Source of the DNA: Pseudomonas sp. S06B 330
GTDB taxonomy: Bacteria; Pseudomonadota; Gammaproteobacteria; Pseudomonadales; Pseudomonadaceae
Assembly: GCF_002845275.2 (NCBI RefSeq)
Contig: NZ_CP088149.1
Coordinates: forward strand, 2,042,501 to 2,106,500
DNA length: 64,000 bases
Direction of reading: 5' to 3'
Shown here: positions 29,889-38,232 of the stretch, one piece after another
How positions within the stretch are numbered: position 1 is the stretch's first letter
How the letters are laid out: each line of letters starts with the position of its first letter
Made by a program: the position numbers and the translations under genes
Notes under the pieces: generated by a model
What the model was told of the DNA's origin: nothing
The model's database searches: none
Seen by the model: only the letters and a program-made list of their open reading frames with translations

Positions 29889-29915
29889 CCTTCCCCTCTT
29901 GGGAGGCTTCAAGCT
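29885..29915 (+). promoter_or_regulatory. CueR box/promoter of copA
   Basis: TTGACC, a 19-base spacer with the dyad ACCTTCCCC-TCT-TGGGAGGCT, and CAAGCT as -10. It is nearly identical to known copA operators bound by CueR, which activates by untwisting an overlong spacer. It overlaps the opmE stop codon (29886-29888). Confidence 0.85.
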
Positions 29916-29948
29916 TTGCGTTAACAGTAACACTCAAGGGGTAGTTCA

Positions 29949-32522
29949 ATGACTTCCGTTGCCGCGCAAGCAGATTCCAATTCATCCAAGTCCGCCACCC
30001 GCCGCCTGAGCCTGCCGGTCGAAGGCATGACCTGTGCTTCTTGCGTAGGTCGTGTCGAGCGCGCACTCAATGCCGTACCGGGCGTGCATTCGGCTACGGT
30101 CAATCTGGCCACCGAACGTGCCGATTTGACCTTTACCGGCGTAGCCGATCCGCAGGCAGCGGTACACGCCATCGAACGTGCGGGTTACAGCGTCCCAGAG
30201 CAGACCCTTGAGCTGTCGATCGAGGGCATGACCTGCGCCTCGTGCGTAGGCCGGGTAGAGAAGGCACTCAAACAAGTTCCTGGCGTGCTCGAGGCCACTG
30301 TCAATCTGGCCACAGAACGCGCGCAGGTACGTTACCTTGCCGGCACCCTGGCGGTGTCCGACCTTCAAGCAGCGGTCAAACAGGCGGGGTATGCGTCTCG
30401 ACCGCTGTCCTCGGATACGGCGGATGCTGGCGATCAGGACAGTGAACGTCGTGAGCACGAAGCACGATCGCTGCGCCGTTCGTTGCTGATTGCCGCAGTC
30501 CTCACCTTGCCGGTCTTCATCCTTGAGATGGGGTCGCACCTGATTCCTGCCATGCATCACTGGGTGATGGGCGTTCTGGGCCAGCAGATGAACTGGTATG
30601 TGCAGTTTGTGCTTGCCACCCTTGTGCTGTTCGGTCCGGGCCTGCGTTTCTTCCAAAAGGGCATACCGGCCTTGTTGCGCGGTGCGCCGGACATGAACTC
30701 ACTGGTCTCGGTCGGTACCGCAGCAGCCTATGGGTACTCACTGGTCGCAACGTTTGTCCCTGAGGTGCTGCCACAGGGCACCGCCAACGTCTATTTCGAA
30801 GCCGCGGCGGTGATCGTGACCCTGATCCTGCTCGGGCGCACGCTGGAGGCGCGCGCCAAAGGCAAGACCTCGCAAGCCATCAAGCGGCTGGTGGGGCTGC
30901 AGGCCAAGACCGCACGGGTCGAGCGAGACGGCAAAACCATTGAAATTGCCCTCGATCAGGTAACCGCCGGTGACGTCGTGTTCGTGCGTCCGGGCGAGAA
31001 AATTCCGGTCGACGGCGAGGTTGTGGAAGGCGCCTCTTATGTTGACGAGAGCATGATCAGCGGTGAGCCGGTGCCGGTGGCAAAAGGCGTAGGCGCCGAA
31101 GTTGTCGGCGGCACGATCAACAAAACCGGTGCGTTCAGTTTTCGCGTGACCAAGGTCGGTGCCAATACAGTGCTGGCGCAGATCATTCGCCTGGTCGAGC
31201 AAGCGCAGGGTTCCAAACTGCCGATCCAGGCGCTGGTCGACAAGGTGACCATGTGGTTTGTCCCAGCGGTGATGGCGGCTGCCACGCTGACCTTTCTGGT
31301 CTGGCTGTTCTTCGGTCCGGCTCCAGCGCTGACCTTTGCCCTGGTCAACGCAGTCGCTGTACTCATCATTGCCTGCCCGTGCGCCATGGGCCTGGCCACG
31401 CCGACGTCAATCATGGTCGGTACCGGCAGGGCGGCCGAGTTGGGTGTTCTGTTTCGCAAGGGCGAAGCGTTGCAGGCACTACGGGATGTGAGTGTTGTCG
31501 CCGTCGACAAGACCGGTACGTTGACAAAAGGCCGCCCGGAGCTGACCGATCTGATTACCGCCGAGGGCTTTGAGTATGACGAAGTCCTGGCACTGGTCGC
31601 GGCGGTCGAGACCCGCTCCGAACACCCGATCGCCGAAGCAATCGTTGCCGCCGCCCAGCAGCGCGACCTTACCGTCGCCCCCGTCGAGGGCTTCGATGCC
31701 ACCCCAGGCTTCGGGGTATCGGCCAGTGTCGCTGGCCGAACCATTGCCGTCGGCGCGGACCGTTTTATGACGCACCTTGGCCTGGATGTGACGAGCCTGT
31801 TGCCGACCGCACGGCGGCTCGGTGAGCAAGGCAAGAGCCCACTGTACGCCGCAATCGATGGCCGCCTGGCGGCGGTGATTGCAGTCGCCGATCCGATCAA
31901 AGAGACCACTCCTGATGCAATCAAGGCGTTGCACGCGCTTGGGCTCAAGGTCGCGATGATCACCGGTGACAACGCGGCGACGGCGGCGGCGATCGCCAAG
32001 CAATTGGGTATCGATGAAGTGGCGGCCGAGGTGCTGCCTGACGGCAAGGTTGCGGCCCTGAAGAAATTCCGCAGCGAAGGTGCACGGGTAGCCTTCGTGG
32101 GGGACGGTATCAACGACGCACCAGCGCTCGCTGAAGCGGACGTCGGGCTTGCCATCGGTACCGGTACCGATGTTGCGATCGAAGCGGCGGACGTGGTGTT
32201 GATGTCAGGTGACCTGCGTGGTGTGCCAAACGCCATCGCCCTCAGCCAGGCGACGATTCGCAACATCAAGCAGAACCTGTTCTGGGCCTTCGCCTATAAC
32301 GCGGTGTTGATCCCGGTGGCAGCAGGGATGCTGTATCCGTTCAACGGTACCTTGCTTTCGCCGATCTTCGCTGCCGCAGCGATGGCGCTTTCCAGCGTCT
32401 TCGTGCTCGGCAATGCGCTGCGGCTCAAGGGCTTGCAGGTGCCCATGTCGGTTGAAGCGCATGCGCAGGCATCGTCGAACGCGGCGCCAGCCTCCACGTC
32501 ACGCCTGATGAATGAGCATTGA
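29949..32522 (+). CDS. copA: Cu(I)-exporting P1B-type ATPase
   Basis: An 857-residue P-type ATPase that pumps Cu(I) from the cytosol to the periplasm. It has two N-terminal heavy-metal domains, each with GMTCASC (Cys29/32 and Cys96/99). Transmembrane copper ligands are CPC (476-478), a YN pair (FAYNAVLIP) and MALSS near the end, the P1B-1 signature. The phosphorylation site is D520 in DKTGTLTKG, with the SEHPIAEA nucleotide motif and [10 protein letters not shown] hinge. The CueR box immediately upstream shows copper induction. The reductase gene follows 12 bases after the stop, so they are probably cotranscribed. Confidence 0.96.
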   Translation: MTSVAAQADSNSSKSATRRLSLPVEGMTCASCVGRVERALNAVPGVHSATVNLATERADLTFTGVADPQAAVHAIERAGYSVPEQTLELSIEGMTCASCVGRVEKALKQVPGVLEATVNLATERAQVRYLAGTLAVSDLQAAVKQAGYASRPLSSDTADAGDQDSERREHEARSLRRSLLIAAVLTLPVFILEMGSHLIPAMHHWVMGVLGQQMNWYVQFVLATLVLFGPGLRFFQKGIPALLRGAPDMNSLVSVGTAAAYGYSLVATFVPEVLPQGTANVYFEAAAVIVTLILLGRTLEARAKGKTSQAIKRLVGLQAKTARVERDGKTIEIALDQVTAGDVVFVRPGEKIPVDGEVVEGASYVDESMISGEPVPVAKGVGAEVVGGTINKTGAFSFRVTKVGANTVLAQIIRLVEQAQGSKLPIQALVDKVTMWFVPAVMAAATLTFLVWLFFGPAPALTFALVNAVAVLIIACPCAMGLATPTSIMVGTGRAAELGVLFRKGEALQALRDVSVVAVDKTGTLTKGRPELTDLITAEGFEYDEVLALVAAVETRSEHPIAEAIVAAAQQRDLTVAPVEGFDATPGFGVSASVAGRTIAVGADRFMTHLGLDVTSLLPTARRLGEQGKSPLYAAIDGRLAAVIAVADPIKETTPDAIKALHALGLKVAMITGDNAATAAAIAKQLGIDEVAAEVLPDGKVAALKKFRSEGARVAFVGDGINDAPALAEADVGLAIGTGTDVAIEAADVVLMSGDLRGVPNAIALSQATIRNIKQNLFWAFAYNAVLIPVAAGMLYPFNGTLLSPIFAAAAMALSSVFVLGNALRLKGLQVPMSVEAHAQASSNAAPASTSRLMNEH

Positions 32523-32534
32523 GAGGCGCGCGCC

Positions 32535-33539
32535 ATGATCAAACATATCGAGATACGCCAGGCCGGACGTACCCTCGCCGTGCCAGAGGGTGTGACCCTG
32601 CTGGAAGCAGCGCTCGCCGACAACATAGACTTTCCTCATGGCTGTCGCTCCGGTCGCTGTGGATCGTGCAAGTCGCGGTTGATCAGTGGTGAGGTCGATC
32701 TGCTTGATCACAGTCGCTTCGCGCTTTCGGATGAGGAGAAGGCCCAGGGCCTGATCCTCGCCTGCCGGGCAATCCCCAAAACGGATGCGGTCATCACTTG
32801 GCTAGGCGGCGATGAGCAGGCCCCAGCACATCCCCGCCGCCGCCTGAACTACCGTGTACAAACGGTGGAGAATGTTACCCACGACATCAAGCAGGTACGG
32901 CTTGCAATCGACGGTGCCGAGCCGCTGGCCTTTTGCGCAGGCCAATACGCGCGCTTGACGTTCCCAGGCGCGTCCACGCGCGATTATTCGATGGCGAACA
33001 GGCCCGATGAGCGGGGGCTGGAGTTCCACATTCGGCGGGTGCCTGGTGGGGCCGCGAGCGAACGCATCCACAGATTGTTGAAACCCGGGGATCCGGTAGG
33101 GGTGGAAGGGCCGTTCGGCTCCTCCTACCTTCGCGAACAACACAGTGGGCCGATTTTATGCGTCGCCGGCGGCTCGGGACTGGCGCCAATCAAGGCGATC
33201 ATCGAGACGGCCATTGCCCGAGGGATGAAACAACCGATCTATTGCTACTTCGGCGCCCGCAGCGACCGCGATCTCTATCTGCTCGAACACTTCGAGCGAT
33301 TGGTGCAACGCCAGCCCAACCTGGTGTTCATCCCTGTTCTATCGGATGCCACTGCTGTGGCGCGTTGGCGTACGGGCTACGTAACAGATGCCATCGGCGC
33401 GGACCTGCAGGATTTTGACGGCTGGAAAGCCTACGTCGCCGGGCCGCCTGCGATGGTTGAAGCCGCGATGCAGATCACCCTGTCGCGCGGGCTGCGGGCA
33501 GAGGACCTGCATGCCGATGTGTTTTTTACGCCCCTGTAA
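32535..33539 (+). CDS. 2Fe-2S ferredoxin-NAD(P)H flavin reductase (BenC/XylA type)
   Basis: A 334-residue electron-transfer protein. A plant-type ferredoxin domain (1-95) carries four cysteines in HGCRSGRCGSCKSRL and LACRAIP. An FAD domain (about 100-200, TRDYSMANRP as the flavin motif) and an NAD(P) domain (about 205-334, CVAGGSGLAPIKAI and VAGPPAMVEA) follow. Such proteins deliver electrons from NAD(P)H to non-haem iron oxygenases. Its place in a copper-induced operon beside two diiron oxygenase genes makes it a good candidate partner for FlcE/FlcD (inference). It is not part of the P. aeruginosa cluster as I recall it. Confidence 0.88.
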   Translation: MIKHIEIRQAGRTLAVPEGVTLLEAALADNIDFPHGCRSGRCGSCKSRLISGEVDLLDHSRFALSDEEKAQGLILACRAIPKTDAVITWLGGDEQAPAHPRRRLNYRVQTVENVTHDIKQVRLAIDGAEPLAFCAGQYARLTFPGASTRDYSMANRPDERGLEFHIRRVPGGAASERIHRLLKPGDPVGVEGPFGSSYLREQHSGPILCVAGGSGLAPIKAIIETAIARGMKQPIYCYFGARSDRDLYLLEHFERLVQRQPNLVFIPVLSDATAVARWRTGYVTDAIGADLQDFDGWKAYVAGPPAMVEAAMQITLSRGLRAEDLHADVFFTPL

Positions 33540-33627
33540 CTATAAGCGGGTAAGTAAATGCCTCCCGCAGGTGGCCATCCATTTTTATCAGGGGAAAAGA
33601 AAGATTCACGCTATGAAGGAACATATT

Positions 33628-33876
33628 ATGAAAATGACTTTTTCTGCTTTGTTTTTCGTCGCTATTGCGCTGGCACCCAGTGCAGTTATGGCCAAGGGTG
33701 GTAATCCGAAGAATAATGGCAATTATGATATTCAAAACGAAAATATAACTCCGCTCTACGTATGGGAGGAAGGTCGTTTGGTGAAAAATCCCCAGTACTT
33801 CATCGAGCGCCGCAGCACAAAGGAGGATAACTCGGTAGCTGCCCGTGAACGCGATGAGTCAACACAGTACGACTAA
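33628..33876 (+). CDS. Small secreted protein in the copper-response operon
   Basis: An 82-residue product with a clear signal peptide (MKMTFSALFFVAIALAPSAV, cleavage likely after MA), leaving about 60 polar residues with Asn-rich (GGNPKNNGNYDIQNEN) and charged (RRSTKEDNSVAARERDE) parts. The ATG at 33628 has AAGGA 7 bases upstream; start codons at 33613 and 33634 are alternatives. It lacks Cys and His and has only one Met in the mature part's vicinity, so it is not an obvious copper binder. I do not recognise a family. It lies between the reductase and copZ in the same orientation. Confidence 0.7.
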   Translation: MKMTFSALFFVAIALAPSAVMAKGGNPKNNGNYDIQNENITPLYVWEEGRLVKNPQYFIERRSTKEDNSVAARERDESTQYD

Positions 33877-33968
33877 TGGTTTTAATGATGAATGGTTGTC
33901 GGAATTTGACATTGCCATGTTAGTAAGTTCTATGATTTTTGAATGTAGTAAACCATCAGGAGAAAATA

Positions 33969-34163
33969 ATGCTTAGTTTCAATATCCCTAACATGACCTG
34001 CGGCGGCTGCGCCAAATCTGTCACCAAAGCGCTGTTGAGTGTCGACCCGCAGGCGCGCATTGAAACCGATCCGCCAACACGCAAGGTCAAGGTTCAAAGC
34101 ACGGTCGATGAGCGCGCGTTCCTCGAGGTGCTTAGCGAGGCCGGCTATCCCCACGAGCAGTAA
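33969..34163 (+). CDS. copZ: Copper chaperone CopZ
   Basis: A 64-residue single heavy-metal-associated domain (MLSFNIPNMTCGGCAKSV) with the Cys-Gly-Gly-Cys copper site at residues 11 and 14. It binds cytosolic Cu(I) and hands it to CopA or to CueR. AGGAG stands 7 bases upstream of the ATG. In P. aeruginosa a CopZ (PA3520) sits at the same position between opmE and the fluopsin genes, so gene order is conserved. Confidence 0.93.
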   Translation: MLSFNIPNMTCGGCAKSVTKALLSVDPQARIETDPPTRKVKVQSTVDERAFLEVLSEAGYPHEQ

Positions 34164-34288
34164 GCCGAAACGATGATGGCAGCGCTGAAACGTTGGGTAC
34201 TGCTGTCATCCGGGCATTCTTCCCGACATTGTCGGGGCAGATACTTGAAATTGTAAGCTGGTATTTCTATAAGAGTCTGCTCGGCCAT
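34145..34288 (-). CDS. Possible 47-residue Cys-containing ORF antisense to copZ end
   Basis: A minus-strand frame (MAEQTLIEIPAYNFKYLPRQ, then CREECPDDSS) has a strong upstream AAGGATCGAGG and overlaps the copZ stop by 19 bases. The CxxxC pair is suggestive, but there is no homologue I recognise, and the 15-base palindrome CCCGACATTGTCGGG at 34222-34236 falls inside it. It may be a small protein or a chance frame. Confidence 0.25.
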   Translation of the reverse strand: MAEQTLIEIPAYNFKYLPRQCREECPDDSSTQRFSAAIIVSAYCSWG

Positions 34289-34332
34289 CGCCTCGATCCT
34301 TTCGCACGGCGGATATTCAGCAGGTTGCCCAG

Positions 34333-34380
34333 AAAGTGCCGATAATAGGGGCTGAAACACACTGCGCCTGGCACTTTTTT
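34333..34380 (+). terminator. Probable intrinsic terminator after copZ
   Basis: AAAGTGCC (34333-34340) pairs with GGCACTTT (34370-34377), enclosing a long loop and followed by TTTTA. It lies between copZ and the flc promoter and would separate the two copper units. Confidence 0.6.
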
Positions 34381-34418
34381 ATACCGTTCTTATGGGCGGA
34401 GAAAATCATGTCCATGGC

Positions 34419-34449
34419 TTGACCTTTCCACGGTGGGAAGCTTTAGGGT
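34419..34449 (+). promoter_or_regulatory. CueR box/promoter of the flc genes
   Basis: TTGACC (34419-34424), a 19-base spacer with the dyad ACCTTTCC-ACGGT-GGGAAGCT, and TAGGGT as -10 (34444-34449). It has the same geometry as the copA promoter and implies copper induction of everything downstream to 40804. Confidence 0.85.
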
Positions 34450-34480
34450 TTCCCCACAACAACAAAGAAAGGGCAGTTAC

Positions 34481-34678
34481 ATGGTTAGTGTTCCGCTCCA
34501 ACATCGCTGTAGTACCTCTTCTTACTTAGTTTCTTCGGCGGGCCCGCTGTTAGTGTGCGCCGACATTCCTGTGGCTATAAATAATCACACTCCCGCACAC
34601 GCCGCCTACCGCCTCCGCGCGGGCAACATAAACCTAATGCTCGGGGGTTGCGTCGCCACATTGTTTGTGAACCGTTGA
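34481..34678 (+). CDS. Possible 65-residue leader ORF of the flc operon
   Basis: This is the first frame after the CueR promoter. It starts MVSVPLQHRCSTSSYLV behind AAAGGG and ends VATLFVNR 36 bases before flcE. It contains three Cys and three His residues. An earlier in-frame ATG at 34433 lies inside the promoter spacer and cannot be used. I recognise no family. It could be a small copper-related protein, a regulatory leader peptide, or untranslated leader sequence. Confidence 0.35.
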   Translation: MVSVPLQHRCSTSSYLVSSAGPLLVCADIPVAINNHTPAHAAYRLRAGNINLMLGGCVATLFVNR

Positions 34679-34714
34679 TGAAATGGAATTCGTTGGTAAC
34701 TAATGGAGATGTTC

Positions 34715-35740
34715 ATGAATAAGGTCAGTGCATACCGCGACGCTGTTAACCCAGAAACTTTTTTCGAGCAAACGGCAGCGCCCGCCGCCGATGTATCCGT
34801 GTTGGTGGCCGCGGCATTGAAACCCGACGCTGCCTATGTGCAGGTCACCTTCGCGCTCGAGGCCCTTCTGGCCCTCACCGCCAAGGGCCTGGCAGGAGAC
34901 GCCAGCGCCTACGCGCAGTATCAGTCACTGCTTCTGGAATTGCACAATGCGGGTGAACCTCGTACAGAACCGACCCGGCGCTGGATGGCGAGCCAGGTGT
35001 ACCTGATCGAAGATCAATTCGCGCCCAAGCTGGCTGACTTTTCTGCATTGCCCGTGGATGAGTTCCGCAAAAAGGTCGATGACGAGATCGCGGCACGCAG
35101 TCGGGTCAATCACCCCATGTCGGTCCACCTTTTCCAAGGCACGCCGCCTATCGAGGATGTGCGATTCTTTCTGGAACACCACTGGACCCGCTCTTACAAC
35201 TTTTACAGCCTCCTGGCCGAGCTTGCCTTTCGCTTCGAAGCCATCGAAGACGCCTCGGTGTTTTATCGCAACTTGTATGGCGAAGCAGGGGCGGAGACGC
35301 CGGAGCGTTCGCACCCAGCGCTGCTTTCTCACCTGATGACCTATTTCGATATTCCGCTGCGTATCGATTTCCCAGCGCTGCAACCCTTGGAAAAGGCCTA
35401 TCTGAATAACCGCATCCGTTGCGTGCGTCACACCGATGTCGCCTGGGGGCTTGCCTTGCTGTACGCGGTCGAGTCGGTGAGTTGCGTCAACCATCGGCGC
35501 ATCTACGAACTGTTGCAACGCCTGGATGTTCCAGAGCAGCCCAGCGAGTTTCACCGCCTTCACGGTACTCAGGACGAGATCGATACCGAGGAGATGTGGG
35601 CGCTCATTGCCAAGTTCGCGCCGAACGAAGCGTTCCAGCGCACCTTCCTGCAGGCGCTGGCACGTCACTTCGAAATCAACAAGGCCTACTTCGATATGTT
35701 GTGGCAGGAAATGCAGAAGCAGTCCACCCACACAGCCTGA
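34715..35740 (+). CDS. flcE: Haem-oxygenase-like diiron enzyme, FlcE-like (fluopsin C biosynthesis)
   Basis: A 341-residue all-helical protein of the haem-oxygenase-like diiron oxidase (HDO) superfamily. Candidate iron ligands include Glu/His in RFFLEHHWTRSY, Glu in YGEAGAETPE, and His/Asp in RLHGTQDEIDTEE. In fluopsin C synthesis two such enzymes oxidise a cysteine-derived conjugate by decarboxylation, N-hydroxylation and methylene excision. The letter E is given by position (first of five, as PA3519) and from memory. The start at 34715 has GGAG 6 bases upstream and is preferred over ATG 34703. The next gene is a paralogue 41 bases downstream. Confidence 0.82.
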   Translation: MNKVSAYRDAVNPETFFEQTAAPAADVSVLVAAALKPDAAYVQVTFALEALLALTAKGLAGDASAYAQYQSLLLELHNAGEPRTEPTRRWMASQVYLIEDQFAPKLADFSALPVDEFRKKVDDEIAARSRVNHPMSVHLFQGTPPIEDVRFFLEHHWTRSYNFYSLLAELAFRFEAIEDASVFYRNLYGEAGAETPERSHPALLSHLMTYFDIPLRIDFPALQPLEKAYLNNRIRCVRHTDVAWGLALLYAVESVSCVNHRRIYELLQRLDVPEQPSEFHRLHGTQDEIDTEEMWALIAKFAPNEAFQRTFLQALARHFEINKAYFDMLWQEMQKQSTHTA

Positions 35741-35781
35741 GCCGTCAGGGTGCACGTAGAACAAAATAAGGAGCACACAGG

Positions 35782-36768
35782 ATGAGTACTCGCAATTTTT
35801 CTCTGCAGCAACTGCAACACCTTCACAGCCGTGAGGCACGTATCGTCGCTGATGCGCTGGCAGCCAATGCCACCTACAGCCAAATCGAAATCGCCGCCAA
35901 GGTGCTTGGCGATCTGACCGAGACGGCCCACCAGGGTAACGCCACGGCCTACGCTGAGTATCAGCAGCTGCTCTATATCCTTTCGCTGAGCGATGACGTT
36001 GACACAGCGCTCACCCGACGCTGGCTGGCCAATGCCATCTATCGCGTGGAAGAGCGCTTCATGCCATCTGCCGATCTGTCCTCGCCACTGTCCGAGGCGG
36101 ATTTCCAGAAACGGCTCGAACAAGAGATTGCTTCGCAATCTCGCGAAAAGCACCCGATGTCGCAGTATGTATTCGCAGGTTCAGCGTCCCCTGCGCAACT
36201 GCAGGTCTTTCTGCGCCACCAATGGTTCCGGACCTTTCGCCTGTATCGGGATGCGGCGGACCTTTTGGTCAACCTGGCGGATGTCGACGAAGCTGCCGCG
36301 CTCAGCCGCTACCTCTATGGCGAATTGGGCGAAGAGGACGAGCAGCGTTCGCATCCACGGTTGCTGGCCAAGCTGCTAAGCGCCGTTGATCTGGAAGCGG
36401 ACTTTGCGGCCGTCTCGACGATGCCTGAAGAAATCGCCTACCTGAACAACCGCGCACGCAGCTTCCGCAACCCGGATGCCGGCTGGGGCCTGGCGGTTTT
36501 CTACATTACCGAACTGGTGGTGCCGGGCAACCACGAAAAGCTCTATCACGCGCTGCTCCAGGCTGGTATCAGCGAAGAGGCGGCCGAGTACTACAAGATT
36601 CACATCAGCCTCGTGCCGCCTCGGGCCAAGCGTGAGTGGCAGCTTATCTCGCGGCGCATTCCAGACCTGACGTTCCAGAATTCGTTCCTGACCTCGTTGG
36701 CGCAACACTTCCGTTTGGAAAGGGCTTACTACGACGCGGTCTGGGAAGAATTGCAGAGCGTGAAGTAA
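35782..36768 (+). CDS. flcD: Second haem-oxygenase-like diiron enzyme, FlcD-like
   Basis: A 328-residue paralogue of the preceding protein with the same layout: YRVEERFMP near 95, KHPMSQYVFAGSASP, LRHQWFRTFRLYRDAADL, LYGELGEEDEQRSHPRLLAK, YLNNRARSFRNPDAGWGLA and a final ALAQHFRLERAYYDAVWEEL-type helix. It shares the block spaced as PMS-(F)-G-x-P with FlcE, showing an old gene duplication. In the fluopsin C pathway the two iron enzymes do separate oxidations; which step this one does is assigned by homology of position only. AAGGAG precedes the start. Confidence 0.82.
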   Translation: MSTRNFSLQQLQHLHSREARIVADALAANATYSQIEIAAKVLGDLTETAHQGNATAYAEYQQLLYILSLSDDVDTALTRRWLANAIYRVEERFMPSADLSSPLSEADFQKRLEQEIASQSREKHPMSQYVFAGSASPAQLQVFLRHQWFRTFRLYRDAADLLVNLADVDEAAALSRYLYGELGEEDEQRSHPRLLAKLLSAVDLEADFAAVSTMPEEIAYLNNRARSFRNPDAGWGLAVFYITELVVPGNHEKLYHALLQAGISEEAAEYYKIHISLVPPRAKREWQLISRRIPDLTFQNSFLTSLAQHFRLERAYYDAVWEELQSVK

Positions 36769-36798
36769 CCGCCCCTGGGACAAAGCGAGCGATAAAAC

Positions 36799-38232
36799 AT
36801 GCCGAGTCATATAACAGAATCCCGTATCCACGGGGGGGCCTACTCGTCCCCGGAATTTGCCGCGATCTTCTCTGATAGCAATCAGGTGCAGAAGTGGCTT
36901 GATGTCGAGTTGGCGCTGGCGCTAACCCAGGCAGAGATGGGTGTTATTCCTCAGCAGGCGGCGCAGGAGATTGCCCGTGTGGCTGAGGTGGGGCGATTCG
37001 ACCTCGAAGCACTGGGCAGGGAAAGCATGGAGACAGGGCACATCCTGGTGCCCACCATCCGCGCCTTGGCCAGGGCCTGTTCAGGCGGGTGGGGTGAGTA
37101 CGTGCATTACGGCGTGACCACTCAGGACATCCTCGATACCGGGTTGATTCTGCAGATCAAGCAAGCTTGGAGTCGGGCCCTGAGTCGCCTGCATGCGATC
37201 CGCAAGCAGCTGCTCGCGCTGGCCCTGCGCTACCAGCACACGCCGATGGTTGCCCGCACCCATGGTCAACAGGCACTGCCGACCACGTTTGGCTACAAAG
37301 TCGCGGTCTGGGTCGATGAAATTGACCGGCACCTGGCACGTTTTGATGAGGCGCGTGAACGGGTGTTGGTCGGCAATCTGACGGGCGCGGTGGGGACCAT
37401 GGCGTCGTTTGGTGCGCAGGGTTTCGAGATCCAGCGGCGCACGCTGGCCAGGCTCGGGCTCGGCGCGCCACTGACCAGTTGGCACAGTGCACGGGACCGG
37501 GTGTTGGAGGCCGCCTGGCTGCTGGTCCAGGCCTCCCTGACGCTGGGCCGGGTCGCTAACGAAATCTATCACCTGCAGCGCAGCGAAATAGACGAAGTGC
37601 GCGAAGCTTCGCGGCCAGGGCAGGTCGGCAGCAGCACCATGCCGCACAAGCAAAATCCGTCGACGGTCGATCTGATCAGCGCGTTGTCGCGCCTGGTTCG
37701 GGGCCAGATGGTGGCGCTCACGGACGCGGCTTTTCAGTTGCATGAGCGCGACGGGACCACCTGGCGTATCGAGTGGGCGGCTTTACCGGAACTGTTCATC
37801 TACGCCGGTGCACTGCTCACGCGCATGGAGGACTTGCTGGCGGCCGGGCTTGAGGTTCGCGAGGAGCGCATGCGCGCCAACCTCGACCTGCTCGGCGGCC
37901 AGATTTTGTCGGAGCGGGTGATGCTCGCGCTGGGGGCGCAGGTAGGCAAGCAGACGGCCCATGAGCTGGTCCATGAGGTCTCCCTGGCGTCGCGGCAAAT
38001 CGGTGTGTCGTTCCGCGCCGCCTTGCTCAATCATCAGCGCCTGCAGGGGTGTTTCACCGCGCAGGCACTGGAAGACCTGCTCGACCCTACGACCTACACA
38101 GGGTTGGCGGCGGCCATGGTCGACCGGGTCGCTGGCAATCCGCAACTTGATTCTTTACGCGATGAGCGTGAAGGCGCGCAGTCAACGCAAGGACAACCCA
38201 ATCAGTCTCAGCACGTGATGGAGGGTATGTGA
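36799..38232 (+). CDS. flcC: Fumarase/aspartase-superfamily lyase, FlcC-like
   Basis: A 477-residue lyase of the PurB/argininosuccinate lyase superfamily. The conserved regions are HYGVTTQDILDTG, MVARTHGQQALPTTFG and the signature GSSTMPHKQNPSTVD, with the catalytic Ser-containing loop. These enzymes add or remove fumarate at an amine or, here presumably, a thiol. Fluopsin C synthesis needs two lyases, one forming and one cleaving a succinyl conjugate of the cysteine-derived intermediate. The flcB start overlaps its stop (TGATG), showing translational coupling. Confidence 0.82.
   Translation: MPSHITESRIHGGAYSSPEFAAIFSDSNQVQKWLDVELALALTQAEMGVIPQQAAQEIARVAEVGRFDLEALGRESMETGHILVPTIRALARACSGGWGEYVHYGVTTQDILDTGLILQIKQAWSRALSRLHAIRKQLLALALRYQHTPMVARTHGQQALPTTFGYKVAVWVDEIDRHLARFDEARERVLVGNLTGAVGTMASFGAQGFEIQRRTLARLGLGAPLTSWHSARDRVLEAAWLLVQASLTLGRVANEIYHLQRSEIDEVREASRPGQVGSSTMPHKQNPSTVDLISALSRLVRGQMVALTDAAFQLHERDGTTWRIEWAALPELFIYAGALLTRMEDLLAAGLEVREERMRANLDLLGGQILSERVMLALGAQVGKQTAHELVHEVSLASRQIGVSFRAALLNHQRLQGCFTAQALEDLLDPTTYTGLAAAMVDRVAGNPQLDSLRDEREGAQSTQGQPNQSQHVMEGM

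Noticed and set aside
34433..34480. Upstream start (34433) for the ORF before flcE
   Set aside because: It lies within the CueR promoter spacer, so the transcript would not include it.
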